A stretch of DNA of 64,000 bases, taken from Sinorhizobium sp. 6-70 (GTDB taxonomy: Bacteria > Pseudomonadota > Alphaproteobacteria > Rhizobiales > Rhizobiaceae). This document shows, piece after piece, positions 16,877-25,799 of this stretch; position 1 is the stretch's first letter; every line of letters begins with the position of its first letter. Below the pieces are notes generated by a model, which had not been told where the DNA came from, searched no databases, and saw nothing but the letters and a program-made list of their open reading frames with translations. Location: the NCBI RefSeq assembly GCF_030124375.1, contig NZ_JASKLS010000017.1, forward strand, positions 1 through 64,000, given 5' to 3'. Both the position numbers and the translations under genes were made by a program.

Positions 16877-18964
16877 TCAAGCCTCCTTCGATGATCTGGC
16901 GATGTCCTTGCCCGCCTGCGGGCCTGTCACGGCAGCCATGAGCGGCGTCCCCGCGAAATCCCGGCCGACAAGGTTCAAAGCTTCGGCGACGATGTGGTCA
17001 GCGGTGATGGCGAAATGGCGGTAGAGGTCTCCGGCCGGCGCCGAGGCACCGAAGCCGAGCATACCGACAAAGGCACCATCAGGTCCCATCCAGCGGTCCC
17101 AGCCGAGGCGCCCGGCCGCTTCGACGGCAACGCGCGGGGCATCGCCGAGGACCTGCCTCCGATAGGTTGCGTCCTGTGCCTCGAACTTCTCCCAGCAAGG
17201 CATGGAGACCACCGCTGCTTCGATACCTTCCTCGGCCTGCAAGCGTTCCGCCGCAGCGACGGCGATCTCGACCTCGGACCCGGTGGCAAGAAGTGTGACG
17301 TCGCGGGGCCCGCGCGCTTCCTTCAGCACATAGGCCCCGCGGGCCGACAAGTTCTCATCCCCATCCGTCTGGCGCAGCATGGGCAGAGCCTGCCGCGAGA
17401 GGGCAAGGACGCTAGGCGTCTTCTTCTCGCCAAGCGCGATCTCCCAGCATTCGGCGGTTTCGATGATGTCGGCGGGCCGGAAGACGTTGAGGTTGGGGGT
17501 GGCACGCAGCATCGCCAGATGCTCGACCGGCTGGTGGGTCGGCCCGTCCTCGCCGAGCCCGATGGAATCATGGGTCAGCACATAGATGACGGGCAGTCCC
17601 ATCAGTGCCGAGAGACGGATCGCGCCGCGCGCATAGTCGGAAAACACCAGGAAGGTCCCGCCATAGGGGATGAAGCCGCCATGAAGCGCGATGCCGTTCA
17701 TGGCGGCCGCCATGCCGTGCTCGCGGATGCCGTAATGCAGGTAGCGGCCCTTGAAATTGCCGGGCGCGATGGGTTGAGTCTGGGCCGTCATCGTCAGGTT
17801 CGAGCCGGTCAGGTCGGCGGAGCCACCAACCGTCAAGGCTGTCGCGCCATTGATGACTTCCAACGCCATCTGCGAGGCCTGCCGTGTGGCGACCTTGGAG
17901 CCTCTCTTGCGATGCGCGGCTCGGAATTTTGCCAGCAGATCCGCTAACCCCCCGCCCAGTTCCCGGGCGATGGTCTGTTCGTAGCGCTTCTTCGAGCGGG
18001 ATGTGTCCAGTCGGATTTCCCATGCCTCGCGGGCCACCCGACCTCTGACCGCCACCCTTTGCCAGGCGGACTTGATCTCGGGCGGTACGAAGAAGGGTGG
18101 GTGTAGCCATGCGAGCTTCTCGCGTGTCGCGGCGATTTCCTTGTCGCCGAGTGCCGCCCCATGGGTCTTGTGCGAGCCTTCCATGCTGGCTGCGCCCTTG
18201 CCGATCCGGGTGCGGCAGGCAATCAGCGACGGCTTGCGGGTCCGGCGCGCCCGCTCGATCGCCTTCGCCACCGCCTCGGGATCATGGCCGTCGACGCTTT
18301 GCGCATCCCAGCCGGCGGCGCGGAAACGCGCAAGCTGGTTCATGGAGGTGGAGAGTTCGGTCGATCCGTCGATCGATATCCGGTTGTCGTCCCAGAGCAC
18401 GATGAGCTTGCGCAGCTTCAAATGCCCGGCAAGGTCGATCGCCTCGTGGCTGATACCCTCCTGCAGACAGCCGTCGCCGGCCACCACATAGGTGAAGTGA
18501 TTGCAGAGCGAACTGCTGAACCGGGCGGCCATCATCTGTTCGGCAATCGCCATGCCGACAGCGGTGGCAATTCCCTGGCCGAGCGGGCCGGTCGTGGTTT
18601 CGATCCCGAGGGCATGACCGTATTCGGGATGACCGGCCGTTTTCGAGCCGAGCTGGCGGAAAGCCGAGAGCTCGGCAATCGGCATGTCGGCAAAGCCGAT
18701 GAGGTGATGGATGGCATAAAGGAGCATCGATCCGTGGCCGGCCGAAAGCACGAAACGATCGCGATCCGGCCAGTCGGGCAGGGAGGGATCAATCTTGATG
18801 AAGCGGTTGAAGAGCACGGTCACCGCGTCGGCCATGCCCATAGGCATCCCGGGATGGCCGGAATTGGCTTTCTGAACGGCATCCATGGCGAGAAACCGGA
18901 TGGCATCGGCCATGTTGCGCTCCGATGCGGCGGCTCGGGTTTCGATCTGCTGCGAAACATTCAT
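16877..18964 (-). CDS. cbbT: Transketolase
   Basis: A 695-residue thiamine diphosphate enzyme for the sugar rearrangements that regenerate ribulose 5-phosphate. The N-terminal MDAVQKANSGHPGMPMGMA, the ThDP motif VVAGDGCLQEGISHEA with its divalent-metal Asp and Asn region (LWDDNRISIDG), and the pyrimidine-domain Glu in RYLHYGIREHGMAA are all clear. It sits in the cbb operon after cbbP with only 10 bases between. Confidence 0.97.
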   Translation of the reverse strand: MNVSQQIETRAAASERNMADAIRFLAMDAVQKANSGHPGMPMGMADAVTVLFNRFIKIDPSLPDWPDRDRFVLSAGHGSMLLYAIHHLIGFADMPIAELSAFRQLGSKTAGHPEYGHALGIETTTGPLGQGIATAVGMAIAEQMMAARFSSSLCNHFTYVVAGDGCLQEGISHEAIDLAGHLKLRKLIVLWDDNRISIDGSTELSTSMNQLARFRAAGWDAQSVDGHDPEAVAKAIERARRTRKPSLIACRTRIGKGAASMEGSHKTHGAALGDKEIAATREKLAWLHPPFFVPPEIKSAWQRVAVRGRVAREAWEIRLDTSRSKKRYEQTIARELGGGLADLLAKFRAAHRKRGSKVATRQASQMALEVINGATALTVGGSADLTGSNLTMTAQTQPIAPGNFKGRYLHYGIREHGMAAAMNGIALHGGFIPYGGTFLVFSDYARGAIRLSALMGLPVIYVLTHDSIGLGEDGPTHQPVEHLAMLRATPNLNVFRPADIIETAECWEIALGEKKTPSVLALSRQALPMLRQTDGDENLSARGAYVLKEARGPRDVTLLATGSEVEIAVAAAERLQAEEGIEAAVVSMPCWEKFEAQDATYRRQVLGDAPRVAVEAAGRLGWDRWMGPDGAFVGMLGFGASAPAGDLYRHFAITADHIVAEALNLVGRDFAGTPLMAAVTGPQAGKDIARSSKEA

Positions 18965-18974
18965 GATGTCCTCC

Positions 18975-19844
18975 TCACGACATGCGGTGTTTGCGCTCGA
19001 GCAGCTTGTGGATGAGCGGCGTAAAGATCAGCTGCATGGCGAGATCGAGCTTGTCGCCCGGCACCACGATGGAATTGGCGCGTGACATGAAGCTGTTGTT
19101 GAGCATCGACAGCAGGTAGGGGAAATCGATGCTTTGCGGTTTGGCGAAGCGGATGACCAGGATGGATTCGGCGTGCGTCGGTATCCAACGGGCGATGAAG
19201 GGGTTGGACGTGTCGACGATCGGCACACGCTGGAAATTGATATCGGTGAGCGAAAACTGCGGGCAGATGTAGTGAACATAGTCGGGCATGCGCCGCAGGA
19301 TGGTGTCGGTCACGGCCTCGGTGGAGTAGCCGCGCGTCGCTTTGTCGCGATGGATCTTCTGGATCCATTCGAGGTTGATCACCGGAACGACGCCGATCTT
19401 CAGATCGCAATGCTGGGCCAGATTGACCGTGTCGGTGACGGCACAGCCATGCAATCCCTCGTAGAACAGGAGATCGCTGTCGCCAAACTCTTCCCAGTTC
19501 GTAAATGTACCGGGTTCCGCGCCGTATTTCACGGCCTCGCCGTCGTCGTGCACGTAGTGACGGGTGCGCCCGACACCGCGTCTGCCATATTCGGCAAAGA
19601 CGCTTTCCAGGATTTCCAGCTCGTTCGCCTCGGCGGAGAAGTGGGTGAAGTCGACGCCTCGCGCTTTCTCCTCCGCTATCTTGCGGCGCATGGTTTCGCG
19701 GTCGTAGCGGTGGAAAGCATCACCCTCGATGAAGGACGCCGAGATGTTCTCGCGCTTGAAAATCTTCTCGAAGGTATCCTTCACCGTCGTGGTGCCGGCG
19801 CCAGAGGAGCCGGTAATCGATATGATTGGGTATCTGGCTGACAT
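18975..19844 (-). CDS. cbbP: Phosphoribulokinase
   Basis: A 289-residue kinase that makes ribulose 1,5-bisphosphate, the unique Calvin cycle step feeding Rubisco. The P-loop is TGSSGAGTTT (residues 11-20). Catalytic acid candidates are in FIEGDAFHRYDRETM, and ribulose phosphate contacts in FYEGLHGC. The length is that of the proteobacterial class, without the regulatory cysteines of plant enzymes. The ATG at 19844 follows AAAGGAG. The frame stays open upstream across fbp, but that is antisense-free overlap of no meaning. Confidence 0.97.
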   Translation of the reverse strand: MSARYPIISITGSSGAGTTTVKDTFEKIFKRENISASFIEGDAFHRYDRETMRRKIAEEKARGVDFTHFSAEANELEILESVFAEYGRRGVGRTRHYVHDDGEAVKYGAEPGTFTNWEEFGDSDLLFYEGLHGCAVTDTVNLAQHCDLKIGVVPVINLEWIQKIHRDKATRGYSTEAVTDTILRRMPDYVHYICPQFSLTDINFQRVPIVDTSNPFIARWIPTHAESILVIRFAKPQSIDFPYLLSMLNNSFMSRANSIVVPGDKLDLAMQLIFTPLIHKLLERKHRMS

Positions 19845-19855
19845 ACCGGTCTCCT

Positions 19856-20905
19856 TTAGGCCCGAAACAGACCGCGCTTGCCGAAAAGCGGTGCGCGTTC
19901 GCCAATCATGTTCGGGTCGACGTGATAGCGGGCGACGCGCGCCACTTCGCGGCGCGAGCCGAAAGCCAGCGGCACGCGCTGGTGCAGGCTTTCCGGAACG
20001 AGATCGAGAATGCGCGTGATCGAGTTTGTGGCCGCGCCGCCGGCATTCTCGACGATGAAGGCGATCGGGTTGGCCTCGTAAACCAGCCGCAGCCGGCCCT
20101 GGCCGTAGCCTTTTCGGCCGTCGGCGGGGTACAGGAATATCCCGCCGCAGACCAGGATCCGATAAGCCTCGGCGACCAGCGAGGCGATCCACCGCATGTT
20201 GAAGTCCCGCTCGCGCGGCCCCTCCGAGCCTGCCAGGCAATCGTCGACATAGAGCCGGATCGCTTCTTCCCAGTGTCGATAGTTCGACATGTTGATGGCG
20301 AATTCGCTGGTGCGCTCCGGGATGCCGACCGACTTGTAGGCCTCTACGAAGCATCCGAGCCGGTTGGAGAAGATGAAGATCTCGGTGCCCTTGCCAAGCG
20401 ACAGCACGAGCGTGGTTTGTGGTCCGTAGACGAAGAAGCCGGCCGCCAGTTGCTGGTTTCCGGGCTGCAGAAAGGACTGCGTGGGGTCCAAGTCTGGTCC
20501 CTTGATGGCGGGCAGCACGGAGAAAACCGTGCCGATGGAGACGTTGTTGTCAATGTTCGACGAGCCGTCGAGCGGATCGATGGCAACCGCCAGGCGCGCC
20601 GCCGGGTCGAGCGCGACAGGCTTCTCCAGCTCTTCCGAGGCGTAGTATGCGACCGGTGCGCCCTGCAGGCACGACAGGAAGAGCTCGTTGCACAGGACAT
20701 CCAGATTCCTCTGCAGGTCGCCGTCGGCATTGCTGTCGCCGCGGCTACCGTTGAACGCGGTGTCGAGCGCTCCCTGATTGATGATTTTACGGACGACGAG
20801 GGCGGCCGTTGCCAGCCTCTGGATCACTGCGGCCACGTCCGGCGCCAGATCGTCGCCGTTCGCCGTACGTGAGGCGAGATAAGCCTCGAGAGTTGCACCT
20901 GACAT
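19856..20905 (-). CDS. fbp: Fructose-1,6-bisphosphatase class I
   Basis: A 349-residue phosphatase, first gene of the cbb operon (cbbF in other autotrophs). Metal-binding Glu and Asp residues lie in ASEELEKP and the signature AVAIDPLDGSSNID; the substrate region is YVDDCLAGSEGPRERDFNMR-like. A lysine/Arg-rich LRLVYEANPIAFIVE follows. The ATG at 20905 has GGAGG close upstream, preferred over an ATG 39 bases earlier. The operon promoter must lie in the 103-base gap shared with cbbR. Confidence 0.96.
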   Translation of the reverse strand: MSGATLEAYLASRTANGDDLAPDVAAVIQRLATAALVVRKIINQGALDTAFNGSRGDSNADGDLQRNLDVLCNELFLSCLQGAPVAYYASEELEKPVALDPAARLAVAIDPLDGSSNIDNNVSIGTVFSVLPAIKGPDLDPTQSFLQPGNQQLAAGFFVYGPQTTLVLSLGKGTEIFIFSNRLGCFVEAYKSVGIPERTSEFAINMSNYRHWEEAIRLYVDDCLAGSEGPRERDFNMRWIASLVAEAYRILVCGGIFLYPADGRKGYGQGRLRLVYEANPIAFIVENAGGAATNSITRILDLVPESLHQRVPLAFGSRREVARVARYHVDPNMIGERAPLFGKRGLFRA

Positions 20906-21008
20906 GATCTCTCCTCCCACGATGTCCAGGAAAGGATGGCGCAAAAGGACGATTTGTAAAATTTATTCGATTGACTATGGAAGTTAGCTTTACTTACTTT
21001 GCTACTGC
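20906..21008. promoter_or_regulatory. Divergent fbp/cbbR promoter with putative CbbR sites
   Basis: The gap is AT-rich against its surroundings. A TTA-N7-TTA match to the CbbR/LysR half-site pattern TNA-N7-8-TNA is at 20984-20996 (TTAGCTTTACTTA). A second AT-rich candidate is around 20955-20972 (TGTAAAATTTATTCG). This is where CbbR would bind to activate the operon and repress itself. Confidence 0.55.
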
Positions 21009-21950
21009 ATGCGCAACGTAACCCTTCGCCAACTCCGCATTGTCGAGGCCATTTGCAGGCTGGGGAGAATCAACCTCGCGGCCGAGGCCTTGCGCGTGAC
21101 CGGACCGGCTCTCACCCTACAGATCCAGCAGCTGGAGCGGGACGCCGGCGTCCCGCTGTTCGATAGGACGCGCAACGGCATGGTTCCGACCGCTTACGGG
21201 ATCGCTTTCCTGGAGGCGGCGCGGGCGGTCGAGGACAGCCTCGTCCGGCTCGAGGATTCGATTAGCGCCATCAAGGGGCTGAGGACCGGGCGGTTACGTC
21301 TCGGTGTCGTGTCGACCGGAAAATACTTCGCGCCGCAACTGATTGCCGCCTTTCGCGATCAGGTTCCGGGCATCGAGATCAACCTCTTCATCGGCAATCG
21401 CGCCGAGATCATTGCCAAGTTGAGGGATCACGAAATCGATATCGCCCTCATGGGGCGGCCGCCGCGCGACGTCGAGGTGCGCGCTGAGGTGTTCGGCGAC
21501 CACCCGCTGGTCTTCATCGCCTCCGCCGGTCATGCGCTCGCAGGCGTCCTGGAAATTCCGCGAGAGCGGATTGCCCAGGAGCAGTTCCTGGTGCGTGAAA
21601 AGGGGTCGGGGACGCGCATCTCGCTTGAGATCTTTCTGAGCGACACGCCGCACAAGCTGGAGGAACTCGGCACGGAGATCGCATCGAACGAGACGATCAA
21701 GCAGGCTGTCATCGCTGGTCTGGGAATTGCCTTTATCTCGGCCCATACTATCGAGCAGGAGGTCAAGCTCGGCCGGTTGGTCATACTCGACGTGGTCGAG
21801 ACGCCGATCCGCCGGCAATGGTTCAGCGTATCACGCTCGGACCGCGTCACGACCCCGGCGATGCAGGCTTTCGAGCGGTTCCTGCTGGCGCAGGGCGCGC
21901 GATATCTGCCGGTGGTCAGCAAGCCCTATCCGGCCAACGCGTTCCGTTGA
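21009..21950 (+). CDS. cbbR: CbbR, LysR-type activator of the Calvin cycle operon
   Basis: A 313-residue LysR regulator. The N-terminal winged helix spans about residues 4-62, with LRIVEAICRLGRINLAAEAL as helix-turn-helix start, followed by a type II periplasmic-like effector domain. Divergent transcription from fbp is the classic cbbR arrangement. The known effectors in related bacteria are metabolites such as ribulose bisphosphate or phosphoenolpyruvate; which applies here cannot be read from sequence. Confidence 0.93.
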   Translation: MRNVTLRQLRIVEAICRLGRINLAAEALRVTGPALTLQIQQLERDAGVPLFDRTRNGMVPTAYGIAFLEAARAVEDSLVRLEDSISAIKGLRTGRLRLGVVSTGKYFAPQLIAAFRDQVPGIEINLFIGNRAEIIAKLRDHEIDIALMGRPPRDVEVRAEVFGDHPLVFIASAGHALAGVLEIPRERIAQEQFLVREKGSGTRISLEIFLSDTPHKLEELGTEIASNETIKQAVIAGLGIAFISAHTIEQEVKLGRLVILDVVETPIRRQWFSVSRSDRVTTPAMQAFERFLLAQGARYLPVVSKPYPANAFR

Positions 21951-22301
21951 GCCGGGCGGCGACGGAAGGCCGCAAAGCTAGCGCTCCCGCAGCAGGAAAC
22001 GTGGTGTCGACCGCCACCTTGGTCTTAATTGTGAGGCCACTGAACGGTTGATACCATTCGAGATAGAGGGTGGAGGACCCTCGCACGAGATCAACCGTTA
22101 CGGTCGCCATCAGGTTCCGTCTGCGGCGATAGCGGTTTCGAAACCCGGCGGTGGCGACGCCGGGAATGCCGGTGCGGTGAGGCCGCTCCGGCTCTTCACC
22201 CAGGCGGCGCTCGTCGAGAGCAAAGCTTGCTTCGTGTACGGCCCGGTTGCGAGGCGCCGGCAATGCAGGGCGGCACATTGATCTGGACGAATGGAGGAGA
22301 C
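21951..22301. other. Gap between cbbR and pqqA
   Basis: About 350 bases with no convincing gene. A short minus-strand frame (21916-22110) has no ribosome site and no recognisable features. The pqqA promoter must lie here. A GGAGG at 22294-22298 (within ATGGAGGAGA) is the pqqA ribosome site. I see no clear operator. Confidence 0.6.
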
Positions 22302-22397
22302 ATGTCCTGGCATAAACCGAAATTCATTGAAGTCAGCTGCGCGATGGAAATCACCCGCTACGCTCCTGCGGACGGGGATGAACCGATCCTGTTCTAG
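22302..22397 (+). CDS. pqqA: PqqA, precursor peptide of pyrroloquinoline quinone
   Basis: A 31-residue peptide too short for most gene finders. It reads MSWHKPKFIEVSCAMEITRY up to the key tyrosine and ends DGDEPILF. Glu16 and Tyr20 have the E-x3-Y spacing; PqqE cross-links these two residues and they become the PQQ skeleton. A GGAGGAGA site sits 3-7 bases upstream. pqqBCDE follow after a hairpin. The XoxF enzyme encoded 19 kb upstream needs this cofactor. Confidence 0.97.
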   Translation: MSWHKPKFIEVSCAMEITRYAPADGDEPILF

Positions 22398-22455
22398 ATC
22401 GCGATGGTTCCGGTCGGATCGACGCAAAATCACGACCGTGATCCATTCCAAGAAA

Positions 22456-22502
22456 TTAGAGCGGGATGCCGGCAAAGAGCGACGCATTTCATCCCGCTCT
22501 AA
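22456..22502 (+). repeat. 13-bp inverted repeat between pqqA and pqqB
   Basis: TTAGAGCGGGATG (22456-22468) pairs perfectly with CATCCCGCTCTAA (22490-22502) around a 21-base loop. No T-run follows. Position suggests attenuation or RNA processing that leaves more pqqA than pqqB-E message. The AGAGCGGGATG palindrome also resembles short dispersed repeats of rhizobia. Confidence 0.7.
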
Positions 22503-22533
22503 GACGCGGCCATAGGAGGATCGGGTTTATCCG

Positions 22534-23445
22534 GTGAAGAAATCGTCCGATCTTCGCATCATTGTTCTGGGGGCGGCCGCCGGCGGCGGTCTTCCACAAT
22601 GGAATTGCGGGTGCCTGAACTGCACCATGGCGCGCGATCCGGGCTCCGCCGTCAAGCCGCAAAGCCAATCATCGCTTGCCGTCAGCCGCGATGGCGAAGC
22701 CTGGGCCGTCTTCAATGCCTCTCCGGACATCCGCCAGCAGATTCAGCACAATCGTCCACTGCAGCCGCGCCGCCTGCGTCACAGCCCGATCAAAAGCGTG
22801 GTACTGACCAACGGCGACATCGATCATCTCGCCGGGCTTCTCGTTCTGCGGGAGAAACAGCCGTTGACGGTGTTTTCCACAGGCTCGGTCGGCGAGATCA
22901 TCGCCGACAATCCGGTCTTCGGCGTCCTCGATCCGGACCTGGTTGCAAGGAGGAGCGTCGTGATCGAGGAAGCCTTCTCTCCACTTCCCGACCTCGAGGC
23001 GCGGCTCTTCGCCGTTCCGGGCAAGGTTCCGCTTTTCCTCGAAGAAGGCGAACCGGATCTGAACGTCGAGGGCGAAAACACGGTCGGGATCGAGCTCAGG
23101 GCCGGCAACGAACGCGTCTATTACATTCCGGGCTGCGCCATGATCAATGATGCCCTGGCTGCGCGCCTCCGGGATGCAGACGCGCTGTTCTTCGACGGCA
23201 CGCTCTTTACCGACCGTGAGATGATCGCGACAGGTACGGGGCGCAAGACGGGCCGCCGCATGGGCCACATGCCGATCAGCGGCGAGGGCGGCAGCCTCGA
23301 CGCACTCGACGGCCTGAACATTCGCCGAAAAGTCTATATCCACATCAACAACACGAACCCGATCTGGCGGGCTGGTCCCGAACGCGCCACGGTGGAAAAC
23401 CGCGGCTTTGAAGTCGGATTCGACGGCATGGAGATTCGGCTGTGA
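22534..23445 (+). CDS. pqqB: PQQ biosynthesis protein PqqB
   Basis: A 303-residue metallo-beta-lactamase-fold protein of the PQQ pathway, proposed to hydroxylate the cross-linked glutamate-tyrosine intermediate. It has the typical GAAAGGGLPQWNCGCLNC start, VLTNGDIDHLAGLL, the metal-site variant of the HxHxDH motif, and YIHINNTNPI near the end. The start is GTG 22534 with AGGAGGA about 12 bases upstream. The end overlaps pqqC by 4 bases. Confidence 0.96.
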   Translation: MKKSSDLRIIVLGAAAGGGLPQWNCGCLNCTMARDPGSAVKPQSQSSLAVSRDGEAWAVFNASPDIRQQIQHNRPLQPRRLRHSPIKSVVLTNGDIDHLAGLLVLREKQPLTVFSTGSVGEIIADNPVFGVLDPDLVARRSVVIEEAFSPLPDLEARLFAVPGKVPLFLEEGEPDLNVEGENTVGIELRAGNERVYYIPGCAMINDALAARLRDADALFFDGTLFTDREMIATGTGRKTGRRMGHMPISGEGGSLDALDGLNIRRKVYIHINNTNPIWRAGPERATVENRGFEVGFDGMEIRL

Positions 23446-24212
23446 CGACGGCAAGCGACAAGCAAGATTTTCACGCGCGCCTTCTGGCTATCGGCAAGGA
23501 ACGCTATCACGATAAGCATCCCTTCCATGCGATGCTCCACGGCGGCCGCGCAACGATGACGCAGGTCCGCGCATGGGTCATCAACCGCTACTACTACCAG
23601 AGCCGCATTCCGATGAAGGACGCGGCCTTCCTGTCGCGCTGCGACGACCCGGATCTGCGCCGTGCCTGGCGCTCGCGGATCGAAGACCATGACGGCGGCG
23701 TCGACGAGGGCGGCGGCATCCGCCGCTGGCTGCGTCTCGCGGAAGCCGTCGGCCTCGATCCCGCCTATGTCGCTTCGACCAGGGGCGTCCTGCCTACGAC
23801 CCGATTTGCTGTCGACGCCTATGTGTCGTTCGTGCGGGAGAAGCCGCTCCTCGAGGCGGTGGCCTCCTCGCTCACCGAGCTATTTGCGCCCAAGATCCAT
23901 TCGGAGCGCATTGCCGGGCTGCTTGAGCACTATACGTTCGCGGACGATGCGGCACTCGCCTACTTTCGGCAAAGACTGGCGGAGGCGCCGCACGACGTCG
24001 AATTCGGCCTTGCCTATGTGCTCGACCACGCCGATACGGCCGAAAAACAGGATGCCGCCGCCGCGGCGCTCACCTTCAAGACGGACGTTCTGTGGTCGCA
24101 GCTCGACGCACTTTACTCCGCTTATGTGATGCCTGGCCGGATTCCGCCGGGCGGCTGGGACGGCGAGCAAGGTGTCGTCGGCGATCCGACGGCGAAGGAG
24201 GCGGCGGAATGA
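23442..24212 (+). CDS. pqqC: Pyrroloquinoline-quinone synthase PqqC
   Basis: A 256-residue cofactor-free oxidase of the haem-oxygenase-like fold that carries out the final ring closure and eight-electron oxidation to PQQ. RYHDKHPFHAMLHGG, WVINRYYYQSRIPMKDAAF and RIEDHDG are the diagnostic segments and carry the active-site His, Tyr and Arg. The start is GTG at 23442, coupled to pqqB. It overlaps pqqD by 4 bases (ATGA). Confidence 0.97.
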   Translation: MTTASDKQDFHARLLAIGKERYHDKHPFHAMLHGGRATMTQVRAWVINRYYYQSRIPMKDAAFLSRCDDPDLRRAWRSRIEDHDGGVDEGGGIRRWLRLAEAVGLDPAYVASTRGVLPTTRFAVDAYVSFVREKPLLEAVASSLTELFAPKIHSERIAGLLEHYTFADDAALAYFRQRLAEAPHDVEFGLAYVLDHADTAEKQDAAAAALTFKTDVLWSQLDALYSAYVMPGRIPPGGWDGEQGVVGDPTAKEAAE

Positions 24213-24505
24213 GCGCCGACACGCCGGCGATTTCTGGGGCGAGCGTCGTCAAGTTGGCACGCGGCGTGCGGCTGCATGAGGATCCGGTCCGCGGCCAGAT
24301 GGTCCTGTTGGCACCGGAGCGGGCGATGGCGCTTGACGATATCGCCGTCGCAATCGTGCAAGCGCTTGACGGCAAGCGGAGCCTCGACCGGATCGCCGGC
24401 GACTTTGCCGCCAAGTTCGACGCCCCCGTCGCGGAGATAGCCGGCGACGTCAGGGCCTTCGCCCAGGAGCTTGCCATCCGCCGCCTGCTGGAGATCGTCG
24501 AATGA
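24209..24505 (+). CDS. pqqD: PqqD, peptide chaperone for PqqA
   Basis: A 98-residue protein that binds PqqA and presents it to PqqE. It has the RGVRLHEDPVRGQMVLLAPE segment, ALDDIAVAIVQALDGKRSLD and a C-terminal helical part. The true start is ATG 24209 overlapping the pqqC stop; the frame is open upstream but that is within pqqC. It overlaps pqqE by 4 bases, consistent with a tightly coupled complex. Confidence 0.96.
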   Translation: MSADTPAISGASVVKLARGVRLHEDPVRGQMVLLAPERAMALDDIAVAIVQALDGKRSLDRIAGDFAAKFDAPVAEIAGDVRAFAQELAIRRLLEIVE

Positions 24506-25623
24506 GCAGCGCCATCGCCTCCACAGTCCATTCCGCGCCCGTTCAGCGCGTGCCGCCGCCGATGGCGATGCTGGCGGAGCTGACCCATCGCTGTCCGCTG
24601 GCCTGCCCCTATTGCTCCAACCCGACCGCCCTGACGCCGGCGGGCGAGGAACTGTCCACCGAGGAATGGATCGGCGTCTTCAGCCAGGCGGCCGACCTCG
24701 GCGTGCTGCATCTGCATCTGTCGGGCGGGGAGCCGGCGGCGCGACGGGATCTCGTCGAACTGACGCGGGCGGCGGTTTCACTGGGGCTTTACACCAATCT
24801 GATCACGTCGGGCGTGGGGTTGACGGAGGCCAGGATCAACGACCTGGCCGAGGCCGGTCTCGACCACATCCAGTTGTCGATCCAGGATGTTTCTCCCGAA
24901 AGCGCCGACCGGATCGGTGGCTACAAGGGTGGCCATGAACGAAAGATGGCCGTCGCAAACTGGGTGGCGGCCACCGGCATCCCGTTGACGGTCAACGCCG
25001 TCTGCCACAGGCAGAACATGGGCGAGATCGACGCCCTGATCGAGCTGGCGATCCGGCTTGGGGCGCGGCGGGTGGAGATCGCGACCGTGCAGTTTCACGG
25101 CTGGGCCGAGCGCAACAAGGCGGCTCTCATGCCGACGCGCGAACAAGTCGAGCACGCCACGCAAACCGTTGCCGCGGCACGCGAAAAATACCAAGGTATC
25201 CTGGTGATCGACTATGTGCCGGCCGACTATTATTCCAAATACCCGAAGGCGTGCATGGGCGGCTGGGGCCGCGTCGGCCTCAATGTCACGCCGTCCGGTC
25301 GCGTGCTTCCGTGCCACGCGGCCGAAACGATCCCGAGCCTCACCTTCAAGACCGTCCGCGAAGGCACACTCTCCGAGATCTGGTACGAGAGCGACGCCTT
25401 CAACGCCTATCGCGGCGAGGACTGGATGCCGGAACTTTGCCGCAACTGCGAGCGCAAGCAGATCGACTTCGGCGGCTGCCGTTGCCAGGCGATGGCGCTT
25501 GCCGGCGACGCGAGCACAACGGATCCGGTCTGCATCCGATCGCCGCTGCGCGAGCGTTTGACGCGGGAGACGGAACGGCTTTCGGCAATGTCGCCGGCCA
25601 CTTTGACCTACCGCGGACGGTAG
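24502..25623 (+). CDS. pqqE: PqqE, radical SAM enzyme cross-linking PqqA
   Basis: A 373-residue radical SAM protein. The CxxxCxxC cluster motif is Cys31, Cys35 and Cys38 in HRCPLACPYC. LHLHLSGGEPAARRD is the SAM-binding GGEP region. A SPASM-type C-terminus with auxiliary cluster cysteines is visible at PKACMGGWG, VLPCHAAE, and LCRNCERKQIDFGGCRCQA. It forms the Glu-Tyr carbon-carbon bond in PqqA. No pqqF protease gene follows; that step must be encoded elsewhere. Confidence 0.97.
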   Translation: MSSAIASTVHSAPVQRVPPPMAMLAELTHRCPLACPYCSNPTALTPAGEELSTEEWIGVFSQAADLGVLHLHLSGGEPAARRDLVELTRAAVSLGLYTNLITSGVGLTEARINDLAEAGLDHIQLSIQDVSPESADRIGGYKGGHERKMAVANWVAATGIPLTVNAVCHRQNMGEIDALIELAIRLGARRVEIATVQFHGWAERNKAALMPTREQVEHATQTVAAAREKYQGILVIDYVPADYYSKYPKACMGGWGRVGLNVTPSGRVLPCHAAETIPSLTFKTVREGTLSEIWYESDAFNAYRGEDWMPELCRNCERKQIDFGGCRCQAMALAGDASTTDPVCIRSPLRERLTRETERLSAMSPATLTYRGR

Positions 25624-25799
25624 AGCTCATTCAGCTCTCGAATGGACATATGATTTGCCGCTGCTGGCCAATGTCCGGAAGACCGGCCAATCCGTAGGCT
25701 GTGGGCTCGCTCGCTTGTTTGTGATGCCTGAATGTGGTGCACTGCCCTGGGGCGAAGTTGACCTTTGCCACAAGCGCTCACCTTCACAGGAATGGTTGC

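Noticed and set aside
21916..22110. Small minus-strand gene between cbbR and pqqA starting MATVTVDLVRG
   Set aside because: No ribosome site, overlaps the cbbR end, no family pattern.
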